Assembly (NCBI RefSeq): GCF_026625885.1
Contig: NZ_CP113068.1
Location: 372,001 to 436,000 of the forward strand
Origin: Roseateles sp. SL47
GTDB taxonomy: Bacteria > Pseudomonadota > Gammaproteobacteria > Burkholderiales > Burkholderiaceae_C
Direction of reading: 5' to 3'
DNA: 64,000 nt
Shown in pieces: positions 33,926 through 42,775 of this stretch. The stretch's first letter is position 1. The number at the start of each line of letters is the position of its first letter. The translations under genes were made by a program, and so were the position numbers. The notes beneath the pieces were generated by a model. That model was given only the letters and a program-made list of their open reading frames with translations. It was not told the DNA's origin and ran no database searches.

Positions 33926-34685
33926 GCGTCTGGCCTATGCCAGCCGGTGGCGCCCCCTGGCGCCGTCGGCCAAGGCCCTGTTCTGTGGCGGCGCCATGGC
34001 GGCGGCCTGGCTGGCTGCGTCCCCTTGGACCACCCTCGCGCTCGCGGGTCTGATGGCCACACTCACTGTGGTGGCGGCGGGCGTTCCGATGCAGGCCTAT
34101 CTGAAAGTGGCGCTGGCGCCGCTGGGCTTTCTGTGCATCTCCTGCCTGACGATGCTGGTGACGCTGGCTCCTGGGAACAGCGGTCTGCATTGGCGGCTCG
34201 CGCCCGAGTTGCTGCCTCAGGTGGCCATGATTGTCAGCCGTGCCGCAGCCTTGTGCACCACCCTGCTGCTGCTGGTCCTCACCACGCCGCTGGGCGATCT
34301 GCTGGGGCTGCTGCGCCGGCTGCATGTGCCGGCCCTGCTGCTGGATCTGATGGCCCTGGCCTACCGCATGCAGGCGGTGCTGGCCGAAGCGATGCAGGAC
34401 GGCCTGACCGCGCAGCGTGCGCGGCTCGGTTATGGCGGACGCCGTCAGGCCTTGCGATCCAGCGCACTGCTGATCAGCCGGATGGCGGTGCAGATCTGGG
34501 CCCGCGCCAGTGCGCTGCAGGCGGCTGCGGATGCCCGCAACTTCAATGGCGAACTCCGTGTGCTGCCCGCCAGCTATCCGCGCTGGCGGCTGCAATGCGC
34601 CGTCGCCGTGCTGGGTGGATTGGTGTTGATCGCGGGCGCGGCGTGGGTCGGTGCCGCAGGCGCCGGCAGCGGGAGCGCCGCATGA
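33915..34685 (+). CDS. cbiQ: Cobalt ECF transporter transmembrane protein CbiQ
   Basis: 256 residues from GTG 33915, which overlaps the end of cbiN by 11 bases; an ATG at 33870 is possible but gives a non-conserved N-terminus. CbiQ-type features are [20 protein letters not shown] at the start, four to five helices, and a cytoplasmic coupling segment with AQRARLGYGGRRQALRSSAL and ASALQAAADARNFNGELRVL (the two Ala-Arg/Gly type motifs that contact the ATPase). It is the T component joining CbiMN to CbiO. Stop and next start overlap by four bases. Confidence 0.9.
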   Translation: MSIERLAYASRWRPLAPSAKALFCGGAMAAAWLAASPWTTLALAGLMATLTVVAAGVPMQAYLKVALAPLGFLCISCLTMLVTLAPGNSGLHWRLAPELLPQVAMIVSRAAALCTTLLLLVLTTPLGDLLGLLRRLHVPALLLDLMALAYRMQAVLAEAMQDGLTAQRARLGYGGRRQALRSSALLISRMAVQIWARASALQAAADARNFNGELRVLPASYPRWRLQCAVAVLGGLVLIAGAAWVGAAGAGSGSAA

Positions 34686-35551
34686 ATCCGCTGATCGAGC
34701 TGGTGTCCGCCACCTATCTGTATCCCGACGGCACGGCCGGGCTGCGTGACTGCAGCCTCGCCTTGCGTGCGGGTAGCCGCAACGCGTTGCTGGGCCCCAA
34801 TGGCGCGGGCAAGACCACCCTGATGCAGCACCTCAACGGTCTGCTGAAACCCGATGCTGGCCGCTTGTGCTGGCAAGGCCGGGGCGTCGACCATGGCCGT
34901 GAAGGGCTGCGCGCGCTGCGCCAGCAGGTCGGTCTGGTCTTCCAGAATCCGGACCGCCAGTTGTTCGCGGCGCATGTGGAAGAGGACGTGTCCTTCGGCC
35001 CGCTCAACCTCGGATTGAAGGAGCGGGAGGTCCGCGAGCGCGTCTCCGAGGCCTTGCACGCCGTCGGCATGCAGGCCCACGCGCGCACCCCCGTGCATCA
35101 CCTCAGCTTCGGCCAGAAAAAGCGGGTGTGCCTGGCCGGGGTACTGGCCATGCGGCCCCAACTGCTGGTGCTGGACGAGCCGATGGCCGGCCTGGACCTG
35201 CCCATGCAGCAAGACCTCCAGCGCCTGCTGGACAGGCTGGTGTCGCAAGGCGTCACGGTGTTGCTCTCCACCCATGACGCCAGCTTCGCCGCTGACTGGG
35301 CCGACGAGATCCACGTCATGACGGCCGGCCAGTGCCGACTGTCGGCCCCGGTGGAAACGCTGCTGGCACAGCCGCAAGCCTGGCGGGACGTCGGCCAGTC
35401 CCCCCCGCCGGTGATGGCCTTGCATGCGGAGCTGGTCCGCCAGGGCCTGCTGCCGGCGCAACCCGTGCCCCGCTCCATCGACCGACTGCTGCACACCCTG
35501 CGTGCGCAGCCGCTCTCCCATTCTCAAGAAAGCGCACTCCATGAAGGCTGA
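34682..35551 (+). CDS. cbiO: Cobalt ECF transporter ATPase CbiO
   Basis: 289 residues from ATG 34682 (ATGA overlap with cbiQ). Walker A is LGPNGAGKTTLMQ (about residues 38-50), the Q-loop is VGLVFQNPDRQLF, the ABC signature is LSFGQKKRVCLAG, Walker B is LLVLDEPMAGLD and the switch His is in LLSTHDASF. It powers cobalt import by CbiMNQ. The C-terminal 80 residues after the ATPase core are typical of CbiO but not obviously catalytic. It overlaps cbiF by 11 bases. Confidence 0.95.
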   Translation: MNPLIELVSATYLYPDGTAGLRDCSLALRAGSRNALLGPNGAGKTTLMQHLNGLLKPDAGRLCWQGRGVDHGREGLRALRQQVGLVFQNPDRQLFAAHVEEDVSFGPLNLGLKEREVRERVSEALHAVGMQAHARTPVHHLSFGQKKRVCLAGVLAMRPQLLVLDEPMAGLDLPMQQDLQRLLDRLVSQGVTVLLSTHDASFAADWADEIHVMTAGQCRLSAPVETLLAQPQAWRDVGQSPPPVMALHAELVRQGLLPAQPVPRSIDRLLHTLRAQPLSHSQESALHEG

Positions 35552-36332
35552 CATGCCAGGCACCGTCTGGTTCGTCGGGGCCGGCCCGGGCGATCCCGAA
35601 CTCATCACCGTCAAGGGCCAGAAGCTGCTCGCCCAGGCGGGCGCCGTGCTGTTTGCCGGCTCGCTCGTCGACCGTGCGGCCACCACCTATGCACCGCCCG
35701 GCTGCGACATCCGCGACTCCAAGGACATGACGCTGGAGGAGATGACCGACTGGCTGGTGACCCGCACCCGCACCCACGGCACGGTGGTGAGGCTGCAGAC
35801 CGGCGATCCGGCGTTATATGGCGCACTCATCGAAATGGCCCGGCCACTGGATGCGGCCGGCGTGCCCTGGCGCGTGGTGCCCGGTGTGTCGTCGGCCATG
35901 GCGTCGATGGCGGCGGCCGGTGAATCCATGACCCTGCCCGAGGTCACCCAGAGCGTGATCCTCACCCGCGTCGCCGGCCGCACGCCGATGCCGGAAGGTG
36001 AAGACCTGGCCGCACTCGCCGCGCACCACACCACGCTGTGCATCTTCCTGTCCATCACCTTGCTGCACAAGGTGGAGGCGGCCCTCCGGCAGGCCGGCTG
36101 GGCCGAGGACGCCCCGATGCTGGTGGTGCACAAGGCCAGTTGGCCGGGCGAGGAAATCGTCATCCGCGGCACGCTGGCCGACATCAAGCAGCGCTGCCGT
36201 GAGGCCGGTGTGGTCAGCCAGGCCATGATCGTGGCCAGCCCCACGCTGGGCTCGCGCCATTGGGAGACGCTGGCCCGCTCCAAGCTCTACGACCCCACTT
36301 TCACCCATCGATTCCGAAAGGCCACCGCATGA
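35541..36332 (+). CDS. cbiF: Cobalt-precorrin-4 C11-methyltransferase (CbiF/CobM)
   Basis: 263 residues from ATG 35541. Typical SAM-dependent tetrapyrrole methylase: VWFVGAGPGDPELITVKGQK (about residues 9-28), TGDPALYGALIEMARPLDAA, and VVPGVSSAMASMAAAGESMT, then TQSVILTRVAGRTPMPEGED, the CbiF/CobM signature. It adds a methyl group at C11 of the corrin precursor using S-adenosylmethionine. The start overlaps cbiO and the stop overlaps cbiX by four bases, which points to tight translational coupling. Confidence 0.93.
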   Translation: MKADMPGTVWFVGAGPGDPELITVKGQKLLAQAGAVLFAGSLVDRAATTYAPPGCDIRDSKDMTLEEMTDWLVTRTRTHGTVVRLQTGDPALYGALIEMARPLDAAGVPWRVVPGVSSAMASMAAAGESMTLPEVTQSVILTRVAGRTPMPEGEDLAALAAHHTTLCIFLSITLLHKVEAALRQAGWAEDAPMLVVHKASWPGEEIVIRGTLADIKQRCREAGVVSQAMIVASPTLGSRHWETLARSKLYDPTFTHRFRKATA

Positions 36333-37384
36333 TCAGCGCCACCGACACCATCCTGATTGTGGGCCACGGCTCGCGCGAGGACTCCGGCAACCAGGAGATC
36401 CTGGCGTTTGCTGCGCAATGGCAGACGCGCCAGCCGGACTGGCGAATCCAGGTCTGCTTCATTGAATTCGCACCGCCTTCGCTGCAGCAGGGGCTGCTGG
36501 AGGCCGCGCGCCAGTCCAGCCGCGTGCTGGTGGTGCCGCTGATCCTGAACGCTGCGGGCCACGTGAAGATGGAAGTGCCCGAAGCAATCGAGCAGGCCCG
36601 GGCGGCCTGCCCCGGCACCGAAATCCTGCTGGCACCCCATCTCACCGCCTGCGACCCGGTACTGACCGTGCTGCGACGCCGCCTGCGCCATGCCATGCAG
36701 GCGCTGGACATGCCGGACCCCACCACCACGGGCGTGGTGCTGCTGGGCCGCGGCTCGTCGGACCGGGGTGCCAACGGCGACATGGCGAAGATGGCCCGCT
36801 GGCTGCTGGAAGTGGGCGACCATGAACTGGTGGACCTGGCTTTCACCGGCATCACCTGGCCGCGGCTGGAGCGGGTGGTGCAGCGGCAGGTGCTGCTGGG
36901 CATGAAGCAGATCGTGGTGCTGCCCTACTACCTCTACACCGGCACGCTGATGCAGCGCATTCACCGGCAGGTGGACCATCTGCGGACGCAGTACCCGCAG
37001 GTGCGCTTCAAGAGCACCGAGCATTTCGGGTTTGAGCCGGAGATCTTTGACCTGATGAGCCAGCGCGTGCTGGACCTGGACGCCCAGGTGCCGGACAGCC
37101 GCCTGCCCTGTGACGGTTGCAGCTACCGGGAGCTGGCCCATGAAGCCGGCCACGGCCATTCGCATGAGCATACGCACGCTGCGCCAGCAGGCACTGCAGC
37201 CAAAGAGCAGCCGATTCATCTGCATGGGCATCAGCACCATGAGCATGAGCATGCACATGGGCACGAGCACCATGAGCATGAGCATGCACATGGGCACGAG
37301 CACGAGCACGATCACGGGCATGCGCACCACGATCATGGTCAGCATCCCGCCGCATCCTTGAGCCGCGAGGGCCAGACGGCATGA
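36329..37384 (+). CDS. cbiX: Sirohydrochlorin cobaltochelatase CbiX with His-rich tail
   Basis: 351 residues from ATG 36329. Two chelatase half-domains are present: ILIVGHGSREDSGNQEI (about residues 8-24, with the metal-binding His) and GVVLLGRGSSDRGANGDMA (about 133-151), where the first is a usual CbiX active-site segment and the second its counterpart. It inserts Co2+ into sirohydrochlorin, the entry point of the anaerobic B12 route. After residue 260 comes SHEHTHAAPAG and then a long His/Glu/Gly tail (HGHQHHEHEHAHGHEHHEHE and onward), coded partly by a 33-base tandem repeat. The tail may store or buffer cobalt. Confidence 0.93.
   Translation: MISATDTILIVGHGSREDSGNQEILAFAAQWQTRQPDWRIQVCFIEFAPPSLQQGLLEAARQSSRVLVVPLILNAAGHVKMEVPEAIEQARAACPGTEILLAPHLTACDPVLTVLRRRLRHAMQALDMPDPTTTGVVLLGRGSSDRGANGDMAKMARWLLEVGDHELVDLAFTGITWPRLERVVQRQVLLGMKQIVVLPYYLYTGTLMQRIHRQVDHLRTQYPQVRFKSTEHFGFEPEIFDLMSQRVLDLDAQVPDSRLPCDGCSYRELAHEAGHGHSHEHTHAAPAGTAAKEQPIHLHGHQHHEHEHAHGHEHHEHEHAHGHEHEHDHGHAHHDHGQHPAASLSREGQTA
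37235..37300. repeat. Two tandem 33-base units coding His-rich tail of CbiX
   Basis: The same 33-base unit lies at 37235-37267 and 37268-37300. It reads HHEHEHAHGHE twice, in frame with CbiX, so gain or loss of a unit changes His number without a frameshift. Confidence 0.85.
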
Positions 37385-38103
37385 GCACCGTCAACGTCAT
37401 CACCGAGCAGCTCACCCGGGCCGGTCAGGCCATCGAGCACGACAGCTTTTCCATCATCGATGCAGAAGCCGGCCCGCATGCTTACACCTCGCAGCAATGG
37501 GCCATCGTGCGGCGGATGATCCATGCCAATGCCGACTTCGACTTCAATGGCCTGACCGATTTCCATCCGGAGGCCGTGCATGCCGGCGTGGGCGCCATGC
37601 TGCGTGGCGGCACGCCGGTGGTGGCCGATGTGGAGATGATCTGCTCCGGCCTGTCCCGTCCGCGCCTGAACCACTTCGGCATGAAGACCTGGCAGTTCAT
37701 CAGCGACGAGGATGTGATCGCCGCCGCTCAGGCGCAAGACACCACCCGCGCGGTGCAGGCCATGCGAAAGGCCCATCGGCAGGGCTTGCTGGATGGCGCC
37801 ATCGTCGGCATCGGGAATGCGCCCACCGCGCTGATCGAGCTGGTGCGCTTGATCCGTGAAGAGGGGGTGCGCCCTGCGCTGGTGGTGGGCATGCCGGTGG
37901 GTTTTGTGTCCGCCGCAGAGTCCAAGGATCTGATGGCCGAGCTGCAGCAAGTGCCCTGGATCGTCATCCGTGGCCGCAAGGGCGGCTCCACCTTGGTGGT
38001 GGCGGCGCTGCACGCCCTGCTTGCACTGGCGGAAGCGCATCAGCGCAGCGCAGACGCGGCGCCCCAGGGGACTGCGGCAAGGCCCCAAGGGGCCGGTGCA
38101 TGA
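37381..38103 (+). CDS. cbiC: Cobalt-precorrin-8 methylmutase (CbiC/CobH)
   Basis: 240 residues; the start overlaps cbiX (ATGA). Signature segments are SQQWAIVRRMIHANADFDFN with the catalytic His, GGTPVVADVEMICSGL, and GAIVGIGNAPTALIELVRLI. It moves a methyl from C11 to C12, giving cobyrinic acid-type products. The length is slightly above the usual 205-210 because of the N-terminal and C-terminal extensions. Overlaps cbiD by four bases. Confidence 0.93.
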   Translation: MSTVNVITEQLTRAGQAIEHDSFSIIDAEAGPHAYTSQQWAIVRRMIHANADFDFNGLTDFHPEAVHAGVGAMLRGGTPVVADVEMICSGLSRPRLNHFGMKTWQFISDEDVIAAAQAQDTTRAVQAMRKAHRQGLLDGAIVGIGNAPTALIELVRLIREEGVRPALVVGMPVGFVSAAESKDLMAELQQVPWIVIRGRKGGSTLVVAALHALLALAEAHQRSADAAPQGTAARPQGAGA

Positions 38104-39311
38104 AGGACAACAGCCAGGCAGCGCCACGCGGCACCCGCACCGGTTTCACCACGGGCGCCTGTGCGGCCGCGGCAGCCCGTGCCGCCGTACTGGGGCTAGC
38201 TGGCGGCGAGATCCCTGCCCGCATCGAGAGCCTGCTGCCCAACGGGCAACGCGTCTGGTTCGACGTTCACAACGGGCGCAGCGACGAGACCACGGCCCAT
38301 GCCATGGTCATCAAGTTCGCGGGGGATGACCCCGACTGCACCGACGGGGCCCACCTCACCGTTGATCTGACGCTGCTGCCGGGCCAGGCCCAGGAGGTGA
38401 CTTTCCACGCAGGGGACGGCGTCGGCATGGTCACCATGCCGGGCCTCGGCCTGGAAGTGGGAGGCCCCGCGATCAACCCGGTGCCGCGTCGCAACATTGC
38501 GGACAACCTCCGCGAGGCGGCCCCGCAGTTGCTGGCGCAACATGGCATTGCCGTCACCATCAGCGTGCCGGGCGGCCAGGAGATGGCCCGCAAGACCACC
38601 AATGCCCGCCTGGGCATCCTCGGCGGCATCAGCATCCTGGGCACCACCGGCATCGTGCGGCCCTACTCCACCGCCGCCTGGCGCGCCAGTGTGGTGCAGG
38701 GCGTGCAGGTGGCCGCCACCGTGGGCCATGGCCTGGTGGCGTTGACCACCGGCGGGCGCACCGAAAGCTTCGCCATTGCCGCGCTGCGCAGCGAACGTCC
38801 GGAATTGCCACAAGCCTGCTTTGTGCAGATGGGCGACTTCCTGCGTTACGCACTGGATGAAGCCGTGGCCCAGGCCATCCCGCTGGTGGTGCTGGCGGTG
38901 ATGGTGGGCAAGCTCACCAAGATCGCCCAGGGCGAGACCATCACCCATGCCAATCGCAATGTGGTGGATACCGATCTGGTGGCCGAGATCGCGCGCCGCA
39001 TCGGTGCCAGCGATGACGACTGCCAGGCCATTGCCGCCGCAGAGACCGCGCGCTTTGGTGCCGAGCTGATGGTGGAACGGGGCCTGGGCGATGCCTTCCA
39101 CCACGCGCTGGCGCAGGCCGCCATCGACACCCTGCTGGCGCCGGATCGTTACGACCATGCCTTTGCCCTGCGGGTCATGGTGTGCGACTTCAACGGCCAG
39201 TGCGTGGCCGATGTTCGCTCCGCCCCGGCTCGCCCACGCGAGCGCCCGGCCACCGCTGGACGCACCGGCATCGACCATCTGCTGGACACGGACACCGCCT
39301 CGGACCTCTGA
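38100..39311 (+). CDS. cbiD: Cobalt-precorrin-5B C1-methyltransferase CbiD
   Basis: 403 residues with the CbiD start motif RTGFTTGACAAAAARAAVLG and later VTMPGLGLEVGGPAINPVPR, ARLGILGGISILGTTGIVRP and FVQMGDFLRYALDEAV. CbiD is specific to the oxygen-independent (early cobalt insertion) route and replaces CobF of the aerobic pathway. Its presence with CbiX and CbiG argues for that route here. Overlaps cbiC by four bases; 18 bases to the next start. Confidence 0.94.
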   Translation: MKDNSQAAPRGTRTGFTTGACAAAAARAAVLGLAGGEIPARIESLLPNGQRVWFDVHNGRSDETTAHAMVIKFAGDDPDCTDGAHLTVDLTLLPGQAQEVTFHAGDGVGMVTMPGLGLEVGGPAINPVPRRNIADNLREAAPQLLAQHGIAVTISVPGGQEMARKTTNARLGILGGISILGTTGIVRPYSTAAWRASVVQGVQVAATVGHGLVALTTGGRTESFAIAALRSERPELPQACFVQMGDFLRYALDEAVAQAIPLVVLAVMVGKLTKIAQGETITHANRNVVDTDLVAEIARRIGASDDDCQAIAAAETARFGAELMVERGLGDAFHHALAQAAIDTLLAPDRYDHAFALRVMVCDFNGQCVADVRSAPARPRERPATAGRTGIDHLLDTDTASDL

Positions 39312-39329
39312 GGCCATCAAGGAATTCGA

Positions 39330-40658
39330 GTGAAAGATCCCAACCCTTGTCACATCGTCGGCGTGCTGGATGACGGCATGGCCAGCCTGAGTGCCACGGC
39401 CGGCGCACTGATCCGGTCGGCGGATGTGGTCATTGGCGGCAGCCGCACGCTGGAGCTGTTTGGCACCTGGTTCAAGCCGGGCGCCGTGCGGCACGACCTG
39501 ACCGGCGCCTTGAGCCACGTACCGGAGTGGGTGCGCAGCGCGCGTGAACAGTTGCTGCGCTGCGTGGTGCTGGCCACGGGCGACCCCTTGTGCCATGGCA
39601 TTGCGCCCTACCTCGCGCAGCATCTGTGCATCGATGCGCTGGAGATCCATCCCAACCTCTCTACGCTGCAACTGGCGTGTGCACGCATCGGCCTGGCCTG
39701 GCAGGACGCCCGCATTGTGTCGGCCCATGGCAAGGATGCCGGCGAATGGCACCGGGGCAACGGGCCCAGCCATGGCCTGTATCCGCTGGCGCAGGCGCTG
39801 CGCCAGCACGACCGGCTGCTGGTGCTCACCAGCCCCTGCAACAGCCCGGACCGCATTGCCCGTCTATTGAAGGCGGAAGGTCTGGCGGATGACTTCCATA
39901 TGGCCGTGGCCGAACGGCTGCTGCAAGCGGAAGAGCGGGTGTTGCCGCAGCTGTCGCCAGCGGAGGCGGCGGAGATGACGTTTGCCGAGCTGAATGTGGT
40001 GCTGCTGTGGCGCCACGTGCCGGCCCCCCGGCCGGTGCGTTTCGGCCTGCCGGATGCGGCCTATCACCAGCGACAGCCGGAGAAGGGCCTGATCACCAAA
40101 CAGGAAGTGCGGGCGGTCAGTCTGGCCCGCATGCAGTTGCGTGCGGACAGCGTGGTGTGGGATATCGGGGCCGGCTCCGGTTCGGTAGGCCTGGAAGCCG
40201 CCCGCCTGTGCCCGCAGGGGCATGTGCATGCCATCGAGAAAAATGAGGCGGATGTGGCCATTGCCCGCCGCAACCATGAAGCCTTTGGCGTGAGCAACTA
40301 CAGCCTTCACTGGGGCAAGGCCCCGGAAGGGCTGGACACGTGGCCAGCCCCGGACGCCGTGTTCATCGGCGGCTCCGGCGGTGAACTGGCCACGCTGATC
40401 GGCGGCATTCTGGAACGGCTGCGTCCGCAGGGCCGGCTGGTGATGAACTTCGTCACGCTGGAAAACCTGGCCACCGCTACCGCCGCGCTGCAATCGCTGG
40501 TCGACCAGGGGGTGATGTGGGACGTGCTGCAGATCCAGGCGTCCCGCAGCAAGCCGATCCTGCACATGCATCGCATGGTGGCGGAGAACCCGGTGTGGAT
40601 CGTCTGCGCCTGGCGCGGGCAGGCCACTGAAGGCGTCCAGGGAGGCCAGGATGAGTGA
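39330..40658 (+). CDS. cbiET: Bifunctional CbiE-CbiT / precorrin-6Y methyltransferase (CobL-type)
   Basis: 442 residues starting at GTG 39330 with an AAGGAA ribosome site. The N-terminal half is a tetrapyrrole methylase (CbiE: HIVGVLDDGMASLSATAGAL, VVLATGDPLCHGIAPYLAQH), the C-terminal half a class I methyltransferase (CbiT: VSLARMQLRADSVVWDIGAG, SGSVGLEAARL). Together they methylate C5 and C15 and remove the C12 acetate carboxyl. The two activities are separate genes in Salmonella and fused in CobL and here. The stop overlaps cbiL by eight bases. Confidence 0.92.
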   Translation: MKDPNPCHIVGVLDDGMASLSATAGALIRSADVVIGGSRTLELFGTWFKPGAVRHDLTGALSHVPEWVRSAREQLLRCVVLATGDPLCHGIAPYLAQHLCIDALEIHPNLSTLQLACARIGLAWQDARIVSAHGKDAGEWHRGNGPSHGLYPLAQALRQHDRLLVLTSPCNSPDRIARLLKAEGLADDFHMAVAERLLQAEERVLPQLSPAEAAEMTFAELNVVLLWRHVPAPRPVRFGLPDAAYHQRQPEKGLITKQEVRAVSLARMQLRADSVVWDIGAGSGSVGLEAARLCPQGHVHAIEKNEADVAIARRNHEAFGVSNYSLHWGKAPEGLDTWPAPDAVFIGGSGGELATLIGGILERLRPQGRLVMNFVTLENLATATAALQSLVDQGVMWDVLQIQASRSKPILHMHRMVAENPVWIVCAWRGQATEGVQGGQDE

Positions 40659-41505
40659 CACGATCGGCGCGCCCGCATCCGCGCCCGTTAGCGCGCCCGT
40701 GACCGCCGCCACGCGTCCAGGCACCTTGTGGGGGGTGTCGCTGGGGCCGGGCGACCCCGGCCTGATCACACGCGCGGCCTGGCAGGCGCTGCAGCGAACC
40801 GATGCCGTCTGGGTCTATCCCGCCCGCAGCGGCAAGACGCCCAGTTATGCCTTTGACATCGTTCAGCGTGCCGGGCTGACACCGCCGGCCCAGCACACGC
40901 AACTGCTGTTCCCGATGACCCACGACGGCGAGAAACTCGCCCGCGCCTGGTTGAAGGCGGCCGACACGGTGCTGCCGTGGTTGCAATCCGGCCTGGATGT
41001 GTTGTTCCTGGTGGAAGGTGATGCCAGCACTTATGCCACCTTTGGGCATCTGGCACGCACCGTGCGCCATCTGAATGCCGACATTCCGGTGCAGACCATC
41101 GCCGGCGTGAATGCCTTCACCGCCGCGTGTGCCAGCGTGGACACGCCCTTCGCCGAGCAGGACGACACCGTGGCCATCGTGCCGGCGGCTTATGGCGTGA
41201 GTGCAGTGGAGCGCCTGCTGCCGGACTTCGACACGCTGGTGCTGATGAAGATCAAACCGCTGATCGGCGACCTGCTGGATTGGCTGGAGCAGCGTCGACT
41301 GCTGGACGGCGCGCATTTCATTGAACGGGTGGGGGCACCGGACGAGCGGCGCCTCTCCGGGCCCGCCCTGTTGTCGCTGCGCGGAGAGAAGGTCAGTTAT
41401 CTCTCGCTGCTCATCGTCAAGAACCCGCATCGCATTCGCGGTGAACGCATCAAGGGCTGCCTCAAGAAGAGCAGCCCGATTCCGGACGTATTGGAAACGC
41501 CATGA
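40651..41505 (+). CDS. cbiL: Cobalt-precorrin-2 C20-methyltransferase (CbiL/CobI)
   Basis: 284 residues. It has the methylase motif WGVSLGPGDPGLITRAAWQA near residue 26-45, then DAVWVYPARSGKTPSYAFDI, FLVEGDASTYATFGHLARTV and VQTIAGVNAFTAACASVDTP, which mark the CbiL/CobI branch. It uses SAM to methylate C20 of cobalt-precorrin-2. The first 22 residues (Ala/Pro-rich) are not conserved in the family. The start overlaps cbiET and the stop overlaps cbiG by four bases. Confidence 0.93.
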   Translation: MSDTIGAPASAPVSAPVTAATRPGTLWGVSLGPGDPGLITRAAWQALQRTDAVWVYPARSGKTPSYAFDIVQRAGLTPPAQHTQLLFPMTHDGEKLARAWLKAADTVLPWLQSGLDVLFLVEGDASTYATFGHLARTVRHLNADIPVQTIAGVNAFTAACASVDTPFAEQDDTVAIVPAAYGVSAVERLLPDFDTLVLMKIKPLIGDLLDWLEQRRLLDGAHFIERVGAPDERRLSGPALLSLRGEKVSYLSLLIVKNPHRIRGERIKGCLKKSSPIPDVLETP

Positions 41506-42368
41506 CCGCCTCCCAGCCCTCCTCCCCCGCGAACCTCCCCACAGCGACTGCAGGCGCGACCACCGTCGTCACCACCGCCACCTCCACCACGAGTGCCAGC
41601 ACTAGCGCCACGGACCCGCGTGTGTGCATCGTTGCCATCACCAAGCATGGCGCCGCCCAGGCGGCCAAGCTGGCAGCCGCCCTGCCTCAGGCGCAGGTCT
41701 GCACTTCCGCCAAATTCGCCGAGGCCTTTGCCGGCCTGCCCAACACGGTGAAGGCCTATGACGGCGCGCTGCGGGACCAGATCGGCCCGCTGTTTGCCGA
41801 GCAGGACCAGTTGGTGTTCTTTGTGTCGCTCGGCGCCGTCGTGCGGCTGATTGCGCCGCACCTGCGGGACAAGGATGTGGACCCCGGCGTGATCGTGGTC
41901 GATGACGCCGGGCAATACGTCATTCCGGTGCTGTCCGGCCATGTGGGCGGGGCCAACGAATGGAGCGAGCGGGTGGCTGACCTGATCGGCGCCACACCGG
42001 TGCTCACCACCGCGTCCGATGTGGGCAAGACCATTCCGGTGGACATTCTGGGCCGCCATCTCGGCTGGCGGGTGGAAGCGCCGAAGATCAACATCACCCG
42101 GGTCTCCGCCCATGTGGTGAATGGTGAGCCCATCGCATTTGTGCAGGAGGCCGGCAGCCGCCACTGGTGGACACGGCCAACGCCCTTGCCGGGCAACGTG
42201 CATCTGTTTGACCACTTCAAGGACGTCGATCTCTCCCGCTTTGCCGCCGTGCTGTGGGTGACCCATGCGCCGGTGGCGCCCACTCTGTGGGAGCAGTTGC
42301 AGGAGCGGCTGGTGGTCTACCGTCCGCCCGAAGCCAACCAACCGGGCACCCCCGGGGCGGCTGCATGA
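41502..42368 (+). CDS. cbiG: Cobalt-precorrin-5A hydrolase CbiG, N-terminal and central domains
   Basis: 288 residues. After a 45-residue Ala/Thr/Ser-rich start, CbiG-type sequence follows: VCIVAITKHGAAQAAKLAAA, QLVFFVSLGAVVRLIAPHLR, PGVIVVDDAGQYVIPVLSGH and VGGANEWSERVADLIGATPV. CbiG opens the delta-lactone ring with loss of acetaldehyde, specific to the anaerobic route. The C-terminal CbiG/CobE domain is missing here and is supplied by the next gene, which overlaps by four bases, so CbiG is split in two. Confidence 0.9.
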   Translation: MTASQPSSPANLPTATAGATTVVTTATSTTSASTSATDPRVCIVAITKHGAAQAAKLAAALPQAQVCTSAKFAEAFAGLPNTVKAYDGALRDQIGPLFAEQDQLVFFVSLGAVVRLIAPHLRDKDVDPGVIVVDDAGQYVIPVLSGHVGGANEWSERVADLIGATPVLTTASDVGKTIPVDILGRHLGWRVEAPKINITRVSAHVVNGEPIAFVQEAGSRHWWTRPTPLPGNVHLFDHFKDVDLSRFAAVLWVTHAPVAPTLWEQLQERLVVYRPPEANQPGTPGAAA

Positions 42369-42775
42369 CGCCCTTCCTGGTCACCCTGGGCATCGGCTGC
42401 GACCGGGGGACGGCGCAGGCCACGATCCAGGAAGCGGTGGACCTGGCCCTGGCGCAGGCCGGGGTGTTGGCCGGCCAGGTCAAGGCGGTGGCCAGCATCA
42501 CGCTCAAGGCCGATGAACAGGGCCTGCTGGACCTCGCCGCCGCACACGGCTGGCCGCTGCAGTTCTTCCCGCCGGAGGCTCTGGCCGCTGTACCGGTGCC
42601 CAACCCGTCGGAGACCGTTCGCCGCCACACCGGCACGCCCTCTGTCAGCGAGGCGGCCGCCCTGCTGGCCGCCGGCCCCCACACCCCCATGACCGCACTG
42701 GTGCTGGAGAAACTGCGCCACCGCGGCAACGATGGCCGCCACGCCACCGTATCGATTGCAAGGAAAACGCCATGA
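42365..42775 (+). CDS. cobE: CobE/CbiG C-terminal domain protein
   Basis: 136 residues from ATG 42365 (ATGA overlap with cbiG). It starts LVTLGIGCDRGTAQATIQEA and continues KAVASITLKADEQGLLDLAA, with VSEAAALLAA near the end, the CbiG C-terminal/CobE fold. As a separate protein next to a CbiG lacking this domain it probably completes the hydrolase. The stop overlaps cbiH by four bases. Confidence 0.88.
   Translation: MTPFLVTLGIGCDRGTAQATIQEAVDLALAQAGVLAGQVKAVASITLKADEQGLLDLAAAHGWPLQFFPPEALAAVPVPNPSETVRRHTGTPSVSEAAALLAAGPHTPMTALVLEKLRHRGNDGRHATVSIARKTP

Noticed and set aside
36287..37345. Open frame (352 codons) on the minus strand, with Met/Val-rich repeats
   Set aside because: Antisense of cbiX; the repeats are the mirror of the His-rich tail.
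37235..37345. Repeat array considered as CRISPR
   Set aside because: The 33-base units are directly adjacent with no spacers, and they are in frame with CbiX.
38196..39809. Open frame (537 codons) on the minus strand
   Set aside because: Antisense of cbiD and the start of cbiET; both sense genes are certain.
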